The translations under genes and the position numbers were made by a program. Shown here one piece after another: positions 13,676 through 22,146 of a DNA stretch of 28,319 nucleotides. A model generated the notes under the pieces. That model was not told the origin of the DNA. It saw nothing but the letters and a program-made list of their open reading frames with translations, and did no database searches. How positions within the stretch are numbered: position 1 is the first letter of the stretch; each line of letters starts with the position of its first letter. Source of the DNA: Bog-756 sp036513075 (GTDB taxonomy: Bacteria; Actinomycetota; Acidimicrobiia; Acidimicrobiales; RAAP-2); assembly GCA_036513075.1 (NCBI GenBank), contig DATBZS010000055.1, forward strand, positions 1 to 28,319. The letters are read 5' to 3'.

Positions 13676-16647
13676 AGGTCTGTCTGCGGGGTCGTCTCCG
13701 CCTTCTTGGTGAAGTCGACGTGGTCGGCACTTATCGGGCGCGACATCAAGTAGCCCTGATAGAGGTCACACCCGAGGGCAGCCACCCGCTCGAGTTGGGC
13801 GGGGGTCTCGACCCCCTCGGCCAGAACCACCAGGCCCAGCGCCTTGGACAGCTGGACGATGGCGGCCACGATGGCCTCGTCGGTCTCGAGAATCCCCAGA
13901 CCGTCGACGAAGGACTTGTCGATCTTCAGCACCTTCACCGGGAACCGCTTCAGTCGGGCCAACGAGGACTCGCCGGTGCCGAAGTCGTCGATGGCCAGAC
14001 CCACGCCCATGGCGTGGATCCCACTGAGGGCGTCGACGGTCTCCTCGGTCTCGCTCATCAGGAGCGATTCGGTGACCTCGAGCACCAGCGCCTCGGGCGG
14101 CAGTCCGGAGTCGGCCAGCGCCTTGGCGATCGAGTCGAGGAGCGTCGTGTCGCTGAGCTGGTGGACCGACAGGTTGACGGTGATGTAGGCGTCCTGAGCG
14201 CCCGGCACCTCGTTGCGCCAGCGCGCCATGGTGGTGCATGCCTCGCGCAGGACCCAGCGGCCGAGCGAGAAGATCAGGTCTGTTTCCTCGGCGAAGGGGA
14301 TGAACTCCATCGGGCCGAGCAGGCCGCGAGTCGGGTGGTTCCAGCGGACCAGCGCCTCCAGTGCGACGATGTTGCCGTCGGCCACCGAAGCGATGGGCTG
14401 GTAGTGGACCACGAGTTCGTCGTGCTCGATCGAGTGACGCAGGTCGTCGTAGATCTCAAGACGGGCCACGGAGTTGACCCGTAGTGACTCATCGAACACC
14501 TCGATGCGCGATCGGCCCTTGCCTTTGGCTTTGAACATGGCGGTGTCGGCCTGCTGGAGGATGTCCTGGGCGCTCTGGCGGCCCTTCTCCACGAAGGCCA
14601 CGCCGACGCTGCAGGTCACGACCACCGACCGGCCCGTCGAGAGCCGGAACGGGGTGTCGATCACCCGTGAGTACTCCTCGGCCAGCTCGACGGCGTGCTG
14701 TTCGGTCCGGACGTTCGGGCACAGCACCACGAACTCGTCACCGCTGAACCGGCTGACGACGTCGCCCTTGCGGGCCGCCGTTTTGAAGCGACGGGCCAGC
14801 TCGAGCAGCAGTTCGTCTCCGCTGGAGTGGCCGAACGAGTCGTTGACCAGCTTGAACCGATCGAGATCGATGAAGAGCACGGCCAGACTGGTGTCGCTCT
14901 GCATGGACATCAGCAACTCGCGCTCGAGCTCGTCGTTGAAGAACGACCGGTTGCCCAGTCCGGTGAGGGAGTCGTGATAAGCGAGCCAGTGCAGTTGGGC
15001 CTCGGCCGCCCGCCGGTCGGTCACGTCGGTGAACGAACAGACCACCATGGGGGCGTCGGTCTGGCTCGCCCCGGACAGAAGCCGGGAGCTCATCGACAGC
15101 CACTGGCGCCTGCCGCGCTCGTCGGTGACACCGATGACCACCCCGTCCTCGGACTCGCCGGTGTTCAAGGTCTTGACGTGCGGGAACATCGTCGGCGTGA
15201 GGGGGAAACCGTCGGTCGACGTGGCGATCGACGTACCGGTGAAGAGACGGTGGCCGTCGCTGTCGTCGAGGCGACTGCCCAGGATGGTGGCAGCGGCCTG
15301 GTTGTGGGCGCTCATCTTGCCGGCATCGTCGAAGAGGATGATCCCCTCGCTCAACGAGGCGACGACCGCCTCGTACCGCTCCTCGGCGGCCCGGCGGCCG
15401 GCTTCGGCCTGGCGGGCGTCGGTCAGCTCGGTGCACACAACCACCCAGCCGGAGGGCAAGGTGTCGTCGTCCATCAGGGGGTCGATCGACACCAGGACGT
15501 CGACGGTGGAGCCGTCCTTGCGGCGGTGGGCGTGCTGGCCTCGTTCGAGGATGGCCGCGCTGTCGGTCCGGTTGGCCGACACCACGGCGCCGATGGAGAG
15601 GCCGGCGACCTCACCCTCGGACCACCCGTAGATGTGGGCGGCGGCCTCGTTCCAGCTCTCGATCCGTCCCTCGGCGTCGATACCGATGATGGCGTCGGAC
15701 ACGTGGGCGACGAGGCTGGCCCGGTAGCGGGCGGCGGCCTCGGCGGCCCGGCGCTCGGACACGTCGCGCATGATCACCTGATAGGCGGGCTTTCCGCCCC
15801 AGGTGGTGCGAATACTGGTGAGTTCCATGACGGTGGAGGTCCCGCCGGGGGCGACGACCCGCACTTCGCCATGCTCGAAGAACTGGCCGGGCTCGGTCAG
15901 CTGGGCCAGGCGCTCGATCACCCCGTTGATGTCGTTCGGATGAACGAAGTCGGTGACCGGCTGACCGTAGTGGTCCCACATCGACTTGGCGTGGAGCAGC
16001 TTGACACCGGCCCGGTTGCCGTAGACGAGGAGCCCGTCCTGGTGGACGATGACCACGTCGGGTGAGACCTCGGTCAGTAGCCGGTAGCGGTCGACGAGGT
16101 CGCTCAACTCCCGCTCGAACCGCTGCTGGGCAGTGACGTCGATGACCACTCCCGAATAGACGTTGCCGCTTCCGGGGGTGGCTACCGTCGAGTCGGCGCC
16201 GAGGGCCATGGGCGAGGCCCGGATGACGGCCACCCGCATGGTGCCATCCGGACAGGTGACCGTGTAGTGGAGGTCGAACTCGGACGGCGGGACTCCGGCG
16301 CGGATGGGCGCCAGGATGGGGGCGAGGAGGTCGGAGCCGATGTCGACCGGGTCACCGAAGTCGGCGGGGGGCCGCAGGACCTCGGGCTGCTCGTCGGGCG
16401 TCCCGGGATGGATGGAGAACCCCCGGATGCCGGCCGGGAAGCCGAAGAGCTCTTCGATGGGGGAGGACCAGGTGACGGTGTCCAGTCCGAGATCGAAGAT
16501 CCAGGTCACGGTGGGCAGACCGTCGCCGGTGAGGTCGATCTGCTGGGAGAGCTCGAATGGGTGCTCGGGGTAGTTCGTTCCCCCGAGCTCGACGCGGTCG
16601 AACGAGACCGTCCGGCGCCCGCCGTCGAAATCGCTCGTCGTCACCAT
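13666..16647 (-). CDS. PAS-PAS-PAS-PAS-GGDEF-EAL cyclic di-GMP signalling protein
   Basis: A 993-residue soluble protein with four PAS-like domains (about 45-175, 185-300, 305-415, 420-545), a GGDEF domain (about 553-715) and an EAL domain (about 730-980). The cyclase motif reads SGDEF (635-639), a tolerated variant, preceded by an RKGD inhibitory site (626-629) and FIDLDRFKLVNDSFGH. The EAL domain keeps EAL (764-766), Asn in ITVNLS, Glu in LEVTES, the DDFGTG loop (887-892), Lys in KIDKSF, AEGVET and the YQGY Gln, so phosphodiesterase activity is expected; both activities may be present. No membrane helix is seen. The PAS domains probably sense redox, light or small ligands. ATG 16647 has no Shine-Dalgarno. 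The 3' end lies within the terminator hairpin. Confidence 0.93.
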   Translation of the reverse strand: MVTTSDFDGGRRTVSFDRVELGGTNYPEHPFELSQQIDLTGDGLPTVTWIFDLGLDTVTWSSPIEELFGFPAGIRGFSIHPGTPDEQPEVLRPPADFGDPVDIGSDLLAPILAPIRAGVPPSEFDLHYTVTCPDGTMRVAVIRASPMALGADSTVATPGSGNVYSGVVIDVTAQQRFERELSDLVDRYRLLTEVSPDVVIVHQDGLLVYGNRAGVKLLHAKSMWDHYGQPVTDFVHPNDINGVIERLAQLTEPGQFFEHGEVRVVAPGGTSTVMELTSIRTTWGGKPAYQVIMRDVSERRAAEAAARYRASLVAHVSDAIIGIDAEGRIESWNEAAAHIYGWSEGEVAGLSIGAVVSANRTDSAAILERGQHAHRRKDGSTVDVLVSIDPLMDDDTLPSGWVVVCTELTDARQAEAGRRAAEERYEAVVASLSEGIILFDDAGKMSAHNQAAATILGSRLDDSDGHRLFTGTSIATSTDGFPLTPTMFPHVKTLNTGESEDGVVIGVTDERGRRQWLSMSSRLLSGASQTDAPMVVCSFTDVTDRRAAEAQLHWLAYHDSLTGLGNRSFFNDELERELLMSMQSDTSLAVLFIDLDRFKLVNDSFGHSSGDELLLELARRFKTAARKGDVVSRFSGDEFVVLCPNVRTEQHAVELAEEYSRVIDTPFRLSTGRSVVVTCSVGVAFVEKGRQSAQDILQQADTAMFKAKGKGRSRIEVFDESLRVNSVARLEIYDDLRHSIEHDELVVHYQPIASVADGNIVALEALVRWNHPTRGLLGPMEFIPFAEETDLIFSLGRWVLREACTTMARWRNEVPGAQDAYITVNLSVHQLSDTTLLDSIAKALADSGLPPEALVLEVTESLLMSETEETVDALSGIHAMGVGLAIDDFGTGESSLARLKRFPVKVLKIDKSFVDGLGILETDEAIVAAIVQLSKALGLVVLAEGVETPAQLERVAALGCDLYQGYLMSRPISADHVDFTKKAETTPQTDLPA

Positions 16648-16712
16648 AGGCCGTATGTATCGGCGGCCCAGAAGTCAATCTTTAGCCTTTGCCCGAGGGC
16701 CCAGGCTCTCCT

Positions 16713-17921
16713 TCAGCTGGAGGGTTCTCCCAGTACGATGGCGGTATTGAAGCCCCCCATGCCGATGGAGGACTTGAGCATCGGACCAGGCCGCCGCGGG
16801 GTCAGTCCGTTGACCAGCCGGGGGTGCCCGGGGGCCACCTGCGGCGGGGCCGGGATGTACCCCGTCTGGTAGGCGTAGATGGTGGCCAAGACCTCGACGG
16901 CAGCACCTGCGGCCTGGCAGTGGCCCACCAGGGGCTTGATCGAGAAGATGCCGGCGGCGTCGGGGAAGAGCTTGTCCAGCATCTTGCCCTCGGCGGCGTC
17001 GCACTGTGCGGTGCCGGGTCCGTGGGCGTTGATGTAGGCGACCTCGGAGGCGTCGACCCCGGAACTCTCGAGGGCCTCGCGGAAGCAACGTTCGAGTTCG
17101 AACATGTCGGGGGCCACGGCGACCAGATTGAAGGCGTCCATGGTCATGGCTCCTCCGAGGATGGTGGCGTAGGCCCCGGCGTCCTCGGTCGAGAGCACCA
17201 TGGCCACGGCGGCTTCGCCCCCGACGAAGCCCTTGCTGCCTTCCTGGAAGGGACGGCAGGCGTCGAACGGCGGGGTGTCGAGCACGGCCACGCCGAGGTC
17301 CTTGAAGCGGCGCAGGTTGATCGGGATGCCGGACAGGTCGGTGGCCAGCAGGATGACGTCGGTGGCGATGCCCGAGTCGAGCCACGACTTGGCGGTAATC
17401 AGTCCGGCGTTGGCCGAGGCGCACATCGCCGACACCGACATGGCCGGGCCGTGGAAGTCGTTCTCCTTCATGAGTTGCGAAATCACAGTGGACGGGAGCA
17501 TGTTCACCCACCGCTTGACCCGGACCCGCTCGGGTGCCTCGTGGTAGTAGTCGCTCCACATCTCGGCGTCGCCGAGGACGAGCGAGTGGACCACGCCGAC
17601 GACCCTGCCGGGCTCCCAACCCCGTTCGGTGGCGTCGGAAATGGCCTCACGTGCGGCGAATCGCAGTGCCTGCATGAACCGGCTCGGTCCGTCGCGTCGG
17701 TCACCTTCGTCGGTAATGGTGGCGAGATAGGCCTCGCCCCCGTCGACGTAGCCCTCGAGTCCCTTGGTCAGACGGACCGCACTCTCACCGAGGAGGAAGC
17801 CGTCCCACATGCGCTTGCGACCCCACCCGTATCCGGTGACGGCCCCGACCCCGGTGACGTTGGTCGGGGCGAACCGCCGGGAAGGCCGCATCGATGAGGA
17901 GTGCTCGGCTGCTCCGGACAT
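16713..17921 (-). CDS. Beta-ketoacyl synthase (FabF/KAS-type), orphan
   Basis: A 402-residue thiolase-fold condensing enzyme. The Cys-His-His triad is complete: Cys167 in SVSAMCASANAG, His300 in INAHGPGT and His334 in KPLVGHCQAAGA, with Lys329 before the last His. The C-terminus GGFNTAIVLGE is typical of KAS II. It would condense an acyl thioester with malonyl-ACP or a related extender. No acyl carrier protein, ketoreductase or acyltransferase gene is nearby, so its pathway is unknown; a specialised lipid or polyketide starter step is possible. ATG 17921 has GAGGAGG only 4 nt upstream, which fixes the start. The gene ends 65 nt before the GGDEF-EAL gene and may be transcribed with it. Confidence 0.88.
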   Translation of the reverse strand: MSGAAEHSSSMRPSRRFAPTNVTGVGAVTGYGWGRKRMWDGFLLGESAVRLTKGLEGYVDGGEAYLATITDEGDRRDGPSRFMQALRFAAREAISDATERGWEPGRVVGVVHSLVLGDAEMWSDYYHEAPERVRVKRWVNMLPSTVISQLMKENDFHGPAMSVSAMCASANAGLITAKSWLDSGIATDVILLATDLSGIPINLRRFKDLGVAVLDTPPFDACRPFQEGSKGFVGGEAAVAMVLSTEDAGAYATILGGAMTMDAFNLVAVAPDMFELERCFREALESSGVDASEVAYINAHGPGTAQCDAAEGKMLDKLFPDAAGIFSIKPLVGHCQAAGAAVEVLATIYAYQTGYIPAPPQVAPGHPRLVNGLTPRRPGPMLKSSIGMGGFNTAIVLGEPSS

Positions 17922-18135
17922 CTGGCCTCCTCGATCTCGTGTGATCGCTACTACTCTGCCCCTACCGGCGTACCACAGTTACTGCATCGGCTGACCGCTG
18001 GTTCAAAAGTATGGCGCAGTGCCGAAGTCGAAACAATGGGCAATCTTCGCGCAATCGGCGATCCAGAGACGTGCCGGCGTCGATGTCGGGATGTTCGAGG
18101 CTCGTCGGTGCCGACGACGCCAACGGCAGGATGCA

Positions 18136-18200
18136 GGAAGGGCACCCCACGCAATGCGGAAACGGTCATCGCGCGATCGGGCATTGCGTGAGGTCCTTCC
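18136..18200. other. Large nested hairpin, possible structured RNA
   Basis: GGAAGG (18136-18141) pairs with CCTTCC (18195-18200), and inside it CACGCAATGC (18148-18157) pairs perfectly with GCATTGCGTG (18181-18190). The 23-nt loop contains the palindrome ATCGCGCGAT. Two perfect arms in order suggest a folded RNA or a protein-binding site, but no known RNA family is recognised and no promoter is defined. Confidence 0.45.
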
Positions 18201-18270
18201 GGGCAGCCGATGCCAAAATCCGGCCGAAGGTACGCCACCCGAGAACGGTCAAAGCGCGCGTTCCGCGCCG

Positions 18271-18340
18271 TGTGGTGTGGCGTGGCGTGGCGTGGCGCGA
18301 CCTGATGTGACCTGACGCGACCTGATGAGATGTGGCGCGC
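18271..18340. repeat. Degenerate 10-bp tandem repeat (about seven units)
   Basis: In ten-base steps the sequence reads TGTGGTGTGG, CGTGGCGTGG, CGTGGCGCGA, CCTGATGTGA, CCTGACGCGA, CCTGATGAGA, TGTGGCGCGC. The first half is also a 5-bp repeat (TGTGG/CGTGG). It ends about 32 bp from the 3' end of the ipdC-like gene and is non-coding. Confidence 0.7.
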
Positions 18341-18372
18341 AGCTGCGCAGGCCGACGGTGTCCGGTGCCGGA

Positions 18373-19437
18373 CTACGAGCCGAGACGGTCGAGTACCCGG
18401 CCGGCCTCGTCCATGATCCGGGAGATGAGCTCCTCCACCGTTGGGAGCTCGCCGATCTCGCCGACGACCTGGCCGGTGGGGAGCACGCCGACGTCAGTGC
18501 GACCGTCAACGAGCGCCGCCCTGGTCATCATCGGCGCATTGGCGGCCATGACCACCTGGGGCCAGGAGAGATCATTGCCCTTGCGCATGGCGTTGCCTTC
18601 CTTCATCAGGGCACGGAGCGTGGTATCGGTCTCCTTGCGGAAGGCATGGGCGTTGGACAGTGCGCGAGGCAGCGCCCGCAGCCAGCCCGACTTCTCGAGG
18701 TGGTCGACTAATTCGGTCCGGATCACCCGCTGCGGTGCACCATCGACGGCCGTGGACACCACGGTACCGGTCACCGGTGTCTGCAGATACACCTGCTTCA
18801 CCTCGTCGGGCACCCGGCTCTCCTGGGTGAGGAGGAAGCGCGTACCCATGGCAATGGCCGATGCACCGTAGGCCAGGGCGGACACCAGTCCCCGTCCGTC
18901 GAAGTAGCCGCCGGCGGCCACCACGACCACCCGGTCGCCGACGGCGTCGACCACAGCGGGGAGGAGTAGCGAGGTCGGGACGGTTCCCGTGTGGCCGCCG
19001 CCCTCGCCGCCCTGGGCGATCACCGCGTCCACGCCCCACCCCGCCACCTTCTCGGCGTGACGCCGGGCACCGATGGTCGGCATGACCACAAGCCCGGCCT
19101 TCTTGCAGCGGTCCACGAGTGCCGGGTTCGGAGCCTGGGCGAAGCTGGCCACCCGAACCCCGTGTTCGATCATCAGGGACACGCGGTCACCGACGTCGGC
19201 CACGTCGGTGCGCATGTTGACTCCGAAGGGCTTTTCGGTGCGGGACCGCACCTCGGCGATGGCAGTGACAAGTTCGTCGTAGGTCATGGTGGCCGATGCC
19301 AGGACACCGAGACCTCCGGCCTCTGCGGTTGCGGCAACCAGGCGCGGGCCGGCCACCCAACCCATGCCGGTTTGGACGATGGGGTAACGGACGCCGACCA
19401 GGTCGCAGAAAGGAGTGTGCAGCGCGGGATGGCTCAC
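18373..19437 (-). CDS. ipdC: IpdC-like flavoprotein of the nitronate monooxygenase family
   Basis: A 354-residue FMN TIM-barrel protein of the nitronate monooxygenase (2-nitropropane dioxygenase) fold. The N-terminus VGVRYPIVQTGMGWVAGPRL, the catalytic-type His149 in QGGEGGGHTG and the phosphate-binding region VVAAGGYFDGRG with GTRFLLTQES are visible. Databases will often call it nitronate monooxygenase, but its position directly after ipdB matches mycobacterial IpdC, which is needed to process the bicyclic CoA thioester of the HIP pathway before ring opening (established for mycobacteria; assigned here by synteny and sequence). It starts at GTG 19437, overlapping the ipdB stop by 4 nt (GTGA), so the two are translationally coupled. 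Confidence 0.85.
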   Translation of the reverse strand: MSHPALHTPFCDLVGVRYPIVQTGMGWVAGPRLVAATAEAGGLGVLASATMTYDELVTAIAEVRSRTEKPFGVNMRTDVADVGDRVSLMIEHGVRVASFAQAPNPALVDRCKKAGLVVMPTIGARRHAEKVAGWGVDAVIAQGGEGGGHTGTVPTSLLLPAVVDAVGDRVVVVAAGGYFDGRGLVSALAYGASAIAMGTRFLLTQESRVPDEVKQVYLQTPVTGTVVSTAVDGAPQRVIRTELVDHLEKSGWLRALPRALSNAHAFRKETDTTLRALMKEGNAMRKGNDLSWPQVVMAANAPMMTRAALVDGRTDVGVLPTGQVVGEIGELPTVEELISRIMDEAGRVLDRLGS

Positions 19438-20210
19438 GCCTTCACCTCGCGGTCGCGCACGCCCCGGGGGTCGAGCACGGTGCGGAGCAGTTCGAGTTCC
19501 TCGGGCGTCGGGTCCCGTGTGTCGGGGACGTCGTCGGGAACGACGAGGGCAAAGCCGGTGGACTCCCGCACCTCGTCGACGGTGACGCCGGGATGGACGG
19601 ACGCCAGACGCATCGACCGGTTCGGGGTGGCGAAGTCGAAGATGCCGAGGTTGGACACCACGTATCGGATCTCGTGGAACCGTGTCGCCGACGGTCCCGC
19701 CGCCTCGGCCCGCGCATACCCGACGCCAGACACGACGTCGACTTGCTCGACGAACGAACGCGTCGAGTGGTTCGGCACCCAGTAGCTCGTGGTGTGGTTA
19801 ACGGTGTTACCCGGCGCGCCCCGAACTCCGACCAACTGCGCCTTGGGCTGCGCCCATGGACCGATGGCGCTGATGTTCTGGTTGCCCGTGCGGTCGATCT
19901 GCGACGCCATCATGATGAGATTGCGCCGACCCGACCACACCACGTCGAACACACGGCGGTAGGGCATGTGTGACTCGAACACCAGTGTCGAGGGCGCCGC
20001 CCCCAGCGGGGGCGCGCCGTCGACCAGTGCGGCGTCGCCGTCGGTCAGGACGAGGTCGGGCGCGAAGGTGAGGCGGGCCAACCGGGCCCCGAGGGCCGGA
20101 GCGGTGCCGAAGGCGCTGGCCATCACCTCGCCGTCGCCGCGGAACACCTCGGCACAGGCGATCGCGCAGTACTCGGATCGGGAGACCCCGGTATCGGTGG
20201 TGTCGGTCAT
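19434..20210 (-). CDS. ipdB: IpdB, CoA-transferase-like beta subunit of the steroid ring-cleaving hydrolase
   Basis: A 258-residue class I CoA-transferase-fold protein. Recognisable stretches are SEYCAIACAEVFRGDGEVMASAFGTAP, SGRRNLIMMASQIDRTGNQNISAIG, and the late segment GIFDFATPNRSMRLASVHPGVTVDEV. In Mycobacterium tuberculosis and Rhodococcus, IpdA and IpdB together act not as a transferase but as a hydrolase opening the last ring of the steroid degradation intermediate COCHEA-CoA. ATG 20210 has a strong AGGAGGG upstream and overlaps the ipdA stop by 4 nt (ATGA), which fits a 1:1 complex. The open frame upstream of 20210 lies within ipdA and is discarded. Confidence 0.92.
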   Translation of the reverse strand: MTDTTDTGVSRSEYCAIACAEVFRGDGEVMASAFGTAPALGARLARLTFAPDLVLTDGDAALVDGAPPLGAAPSTLVFESHMPYRRVFDVVWSGRRNLIMMASQIDRTGNQNISAIGPWAQPKAQLVGVRGAPGNTVNHTTSYWVPNHSTRSFVEQVDVVSGVGYARAEAAGPSATRFHEIRYVVSNLGIFDFATPNRSMRLASVHPGVTVDEVRESTGFALVVPDDVPDTRDPTPEELELLRTVLDPRGVRDREVKA

Positions 20211-21097
20211 GCGCCCTCCTTGGCGGCCTTGACCGCGGCCCGTTCGTCTGCCGCCTCGCGGGTGGCCACCTGGTAGCCGGTCTCGTCGACGGCGAGGAAC
20301 CGTTCCCGGAACGCGGCCCACCCGTCCGGGTCGCCGGCCGCGGTCACGTACTCCTTCTGGAATCCTTCGTCGCGTCCGTAGTCGGGTACGCAGGCGGTGA
20401 AGTGGGCCCCGCCCGGCGTCTCGATCACGCCGTCGGTCAGCAGTCGGCTGATGCACAGCGACTGGATCGGGCCTTCGGCGAGTAAAGCGTCGGTGGACAC
20501 CACTCGCTCGGTTGTGACGAATCGCTGGTCGGCGGCGCCGAGGAACAGCTCGTCGAAGAACGGGTCGGGGCCGAGGATCTGTCCGGAACCGGAGGCGTCG
20601 GCCCGGTTGACGTGGACCACGGCGGCGTCGAGGCGAAGGGCTGGCATGGCCACCAGCTCCTCGCCGTCGTCGTAGGGGGAGCGCACGGTGCGCAGCGAAG
20701 GGTTGACGACCAGTACGTCGGAGCCGAGCCCGGCGCGGGTCGGGAGAAAGGGGACGCGCTGTGAGGCGGCCAGGAGGCCGAGATAGAACATTCCCTCGTC
20801 GATCTCCATGGCCTCGACCGAACCCGACTGCCGGGCCGCCTTGAAGTGGGGGTCGGTCGGGATCGAGTCGAGGGTCACGAAGCCGTACACGACCTTGGCC
20901 ACCTTGCCGGCAGCACACAGCAGCCCGACGTCCGGTCCGCCGTAGGAGACCACGGTGAGATCGGTGAGGTCGGAGCGGAGGATGGCCCGCACGGCGGCCA
21001 TCGGCTTGCGTCGGGAGCCCCATCCTCCGATGCCGATGGTCATGCCCGGGTCGAGCTCGGCCACGAACTCGTCGAGGGTCAGTCGTTTGTCAGCCAT
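20207..21097 (-). CDS. ipdA: IpdA, CoA-transferase-like alpha subunit of the steroid ring-cleaving hydrolase
   Basis: A 296-residue CoA-transferase-fold protein. The signature GGWGSRRKPMAAVRAILRSD (about 24-43), followed by VVSYGGPDVGLLCAAGKV and YGFVTLDSIPTDPHFKAARQ, is characteristic of IpdA. Acidic residues cluster at 95-101 (EAMEIDEGMF), the zone where the active-site carboxylate is expected. With IpdB it hydrolyses the carbon-carbon bond of the remaining ring to give an open-chain dioxo-diacyl-CoA. ATG 21097 has AGGAA about 8 nt upstream. It is the second gene of the echA20-ipdA-ipdB-ipdC operon, 87 nt after echA20. Confidence 0.93.
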   Translation of the reverse strand: MADKRLTLDEFVAELDPGMTIGIGGWGSRRKPMAAVRAILRSDLTDLTVVSYGGPDVGLLCAAGKVAKVVYGFVTLDSIPTDPHFKAARQSGSVEAMEIDEGMFYLGLLAASQRVPFLPTRAGLGSDVLVVNPSLRTVRSPYDDGEELVAMPALRLDAAVVHVNRADASGSGQILGPDPFFDELFLGAADQRFVTTERVVSTDALLAEGPIQSLCISRLLTDGVIETPGGAHFTACVPDYGRDEGFQKEYVTAAGDPDGWAAFRERFLAVDETGYQVATREAADERAAVKAAKEGA

Positions 21098-21184
21098 GGG
21101 TGGTTCCTGTCTGCTCGGCGGCGAGGTGCTGTCCGGGCCTTCGTGCGGACGCTGGGAGGGTCGTCCACATCGCGCGGTCTGCGG

Positions 21185-21943
21185 TCATCGGGTGGTGTCG
21201 GCGTCGCGCTTCTCGACGAAGGCCGCCCGCTGTTCGTCGGCCACGCCGGCCACGTGGAGCTCGTAGGTGAACCCCTGTTCCAGTCGGTAGCTGCGGCGGA
21301 CATCGACCGGGTCGATCCCATTGAGGGACTCCTTGGCCCGGCGGATGATGGTCGGGCTCTTGGCTGCAATGTCCTCGGCCACCTCGTAAGCGGCGGCGAC
21401 CAACTCGTCGCGGGGGACCACTCTGAGCACGGATCCGTAGTGGTGCAACTCGCTGGCCGTGGCCGGCTTTGCCGTGTAGACCATCGACCGCATCCGGTGC
21501 TGGGGAACGAGGCGCGACAGGTGAGTGGCCGCACCGAGAGCCCCCCGGTCCACCTCGGGCAGGCCGAACGTGGCGTCGTCCGAGGCGACCACGATGTCGG
21601 CGTTGCCGGCCAGGCCCACGCCGCCACCGAGGCAGAAGCCCTGGACCGCGGCGATGACGGGTACCTCGCAGTCGTAGACGGCCGCGAAGGCGGCGAAGCA
21701 GCCCCGGTTCGCCCCGATCAGTGCCTCGTCGCCCCGGGCCTGGATCTCCTTGATGTCCACCCCGGCACAGAAGCCCCGGCCTTCGGCCCGCAGGATGACC
21801 ACCCGGTTGTCGGGAACCCGGCCGGCAGCCAGGACGGCGTCGGCCAGACCGAACCAGCCGGCTACATCGAGGGCGTTGACCGGAGGATGGTCGATGACCA
21901 CCTCGGCGATGCCGGGCCGGTCCTGATGGGTGACGATGGGCAT
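21185..21943 (-). CDS. echA20: EchA20-like crotonase, steroid D-ring hydrolase
   Basis: A 252-residue crotonase-fold protein. The oxyanion segments are LRAEGRGFCAGVDIKEIQ (51-68) and GFCLGGGVGLAGNADIVVASDDATFGLPEVDRGALGAATHLSRLVPQ (from 102). Over its length it closely resembles mycobacterial EchA20, including the C-terminal EQGFTYELHVAGVADEQRAAFV. Known EchA20 opens the five-membered ring of HIEC-CoA by hydrolysis to give COCHEA-CoA, the substrate of IpdAB encoded next. GGAG stands about 7 nt before ATG 21943. It is first in the operon and divergent from the SDR gene, with operator D between them. Confidence 0.93.
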   Translation of the reverse strand: MPIVTHQDRPGIAEVVIDHPPVNALDVAGWFGLADAVLAAGRVPDNRVVILRAEGRGFCAGVDIKEIQARGDEALIGANRGCFAAFAAVYDCEVPVIAAVQGFCLGGGVGLAGNADIVVASDDATFGLPEVDRGALGAATHLSRLVPQHRMRSMVYTAKPATASELHHYGSVLRVVPRDELVAAAYEVAEDIAAKSPTIIRRAKESLNGIDPVDVRRSYRLEQGFTYELHVAGVADEQRAAFVEKRDADTTR

Positions 21944-22098
21944 GGTCCGCTCCGGGTAGTTACGGCACGGCCGGTGGGCCCGCCCGGGCCTGGGGCACGG
22001 CGGGGGCCACGGCCACGCTCTCGGCGTGCGCTGGTGTGTGCCTATCTCCCGACTCCGCTTCCGGAATCCGCCGGGGACGGCCCGGTGCGGTTTCCGAT

Positions 22099-22113
22099 CT
22101 GATGCAGTGTCAG
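22099..22113. promoter_or_regulatory. Operator site D, CTGA-N7-TCAG palindrome
   Basis: CTGA-TGCAGTG-TCAG, flanked as ATCTGA...TCAGGT, lies in the divergent promoter region between echA20-ipdABC and the SDR. It is 34-48 nt before the SDR ATG at 22147. Same motif as sites A, B and C. Confidence 0.65.
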
Positions 22114-22146
22114 GTAATAGTGGTCAGGACAGTACCAGTCGGAACC

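Larger units (their letters stand above)
17922..18372. other. Gene-free stretch of about 450 bp
   Basis: No convincing gene is seen on either strand. It holds the promoter side of the ketosynthase, a short hairpin CGTCGG-TG-CCGACG at 18103-18116, a large nested hairpin at 18136-18200 and a 10-bp periodic repeat at 18271-18340. Short open frames here lack family features. Base use is a little less GC-rich around 17940-18060 than in the genes beside it. Confidence 0.6.

Noticed and set aside
17990..18020. GGTTCAAAA resembling a tRNA T-loop
   Set aside because: No acceptor, D or anticodon stems can be placed around it.
17951..18238. Minus-strand open frame with a CSNCGTPVG-like end
   Set aside because: Only one Cys pair, no start signal, no other family feature, and it covers the nested hairpin; best read as chance.
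22113..22136. GGTA...TACC imperfect inverted repeat before the SDR
   Set aside because: Only the outer four bases pair; not supported next to the clear operator D.
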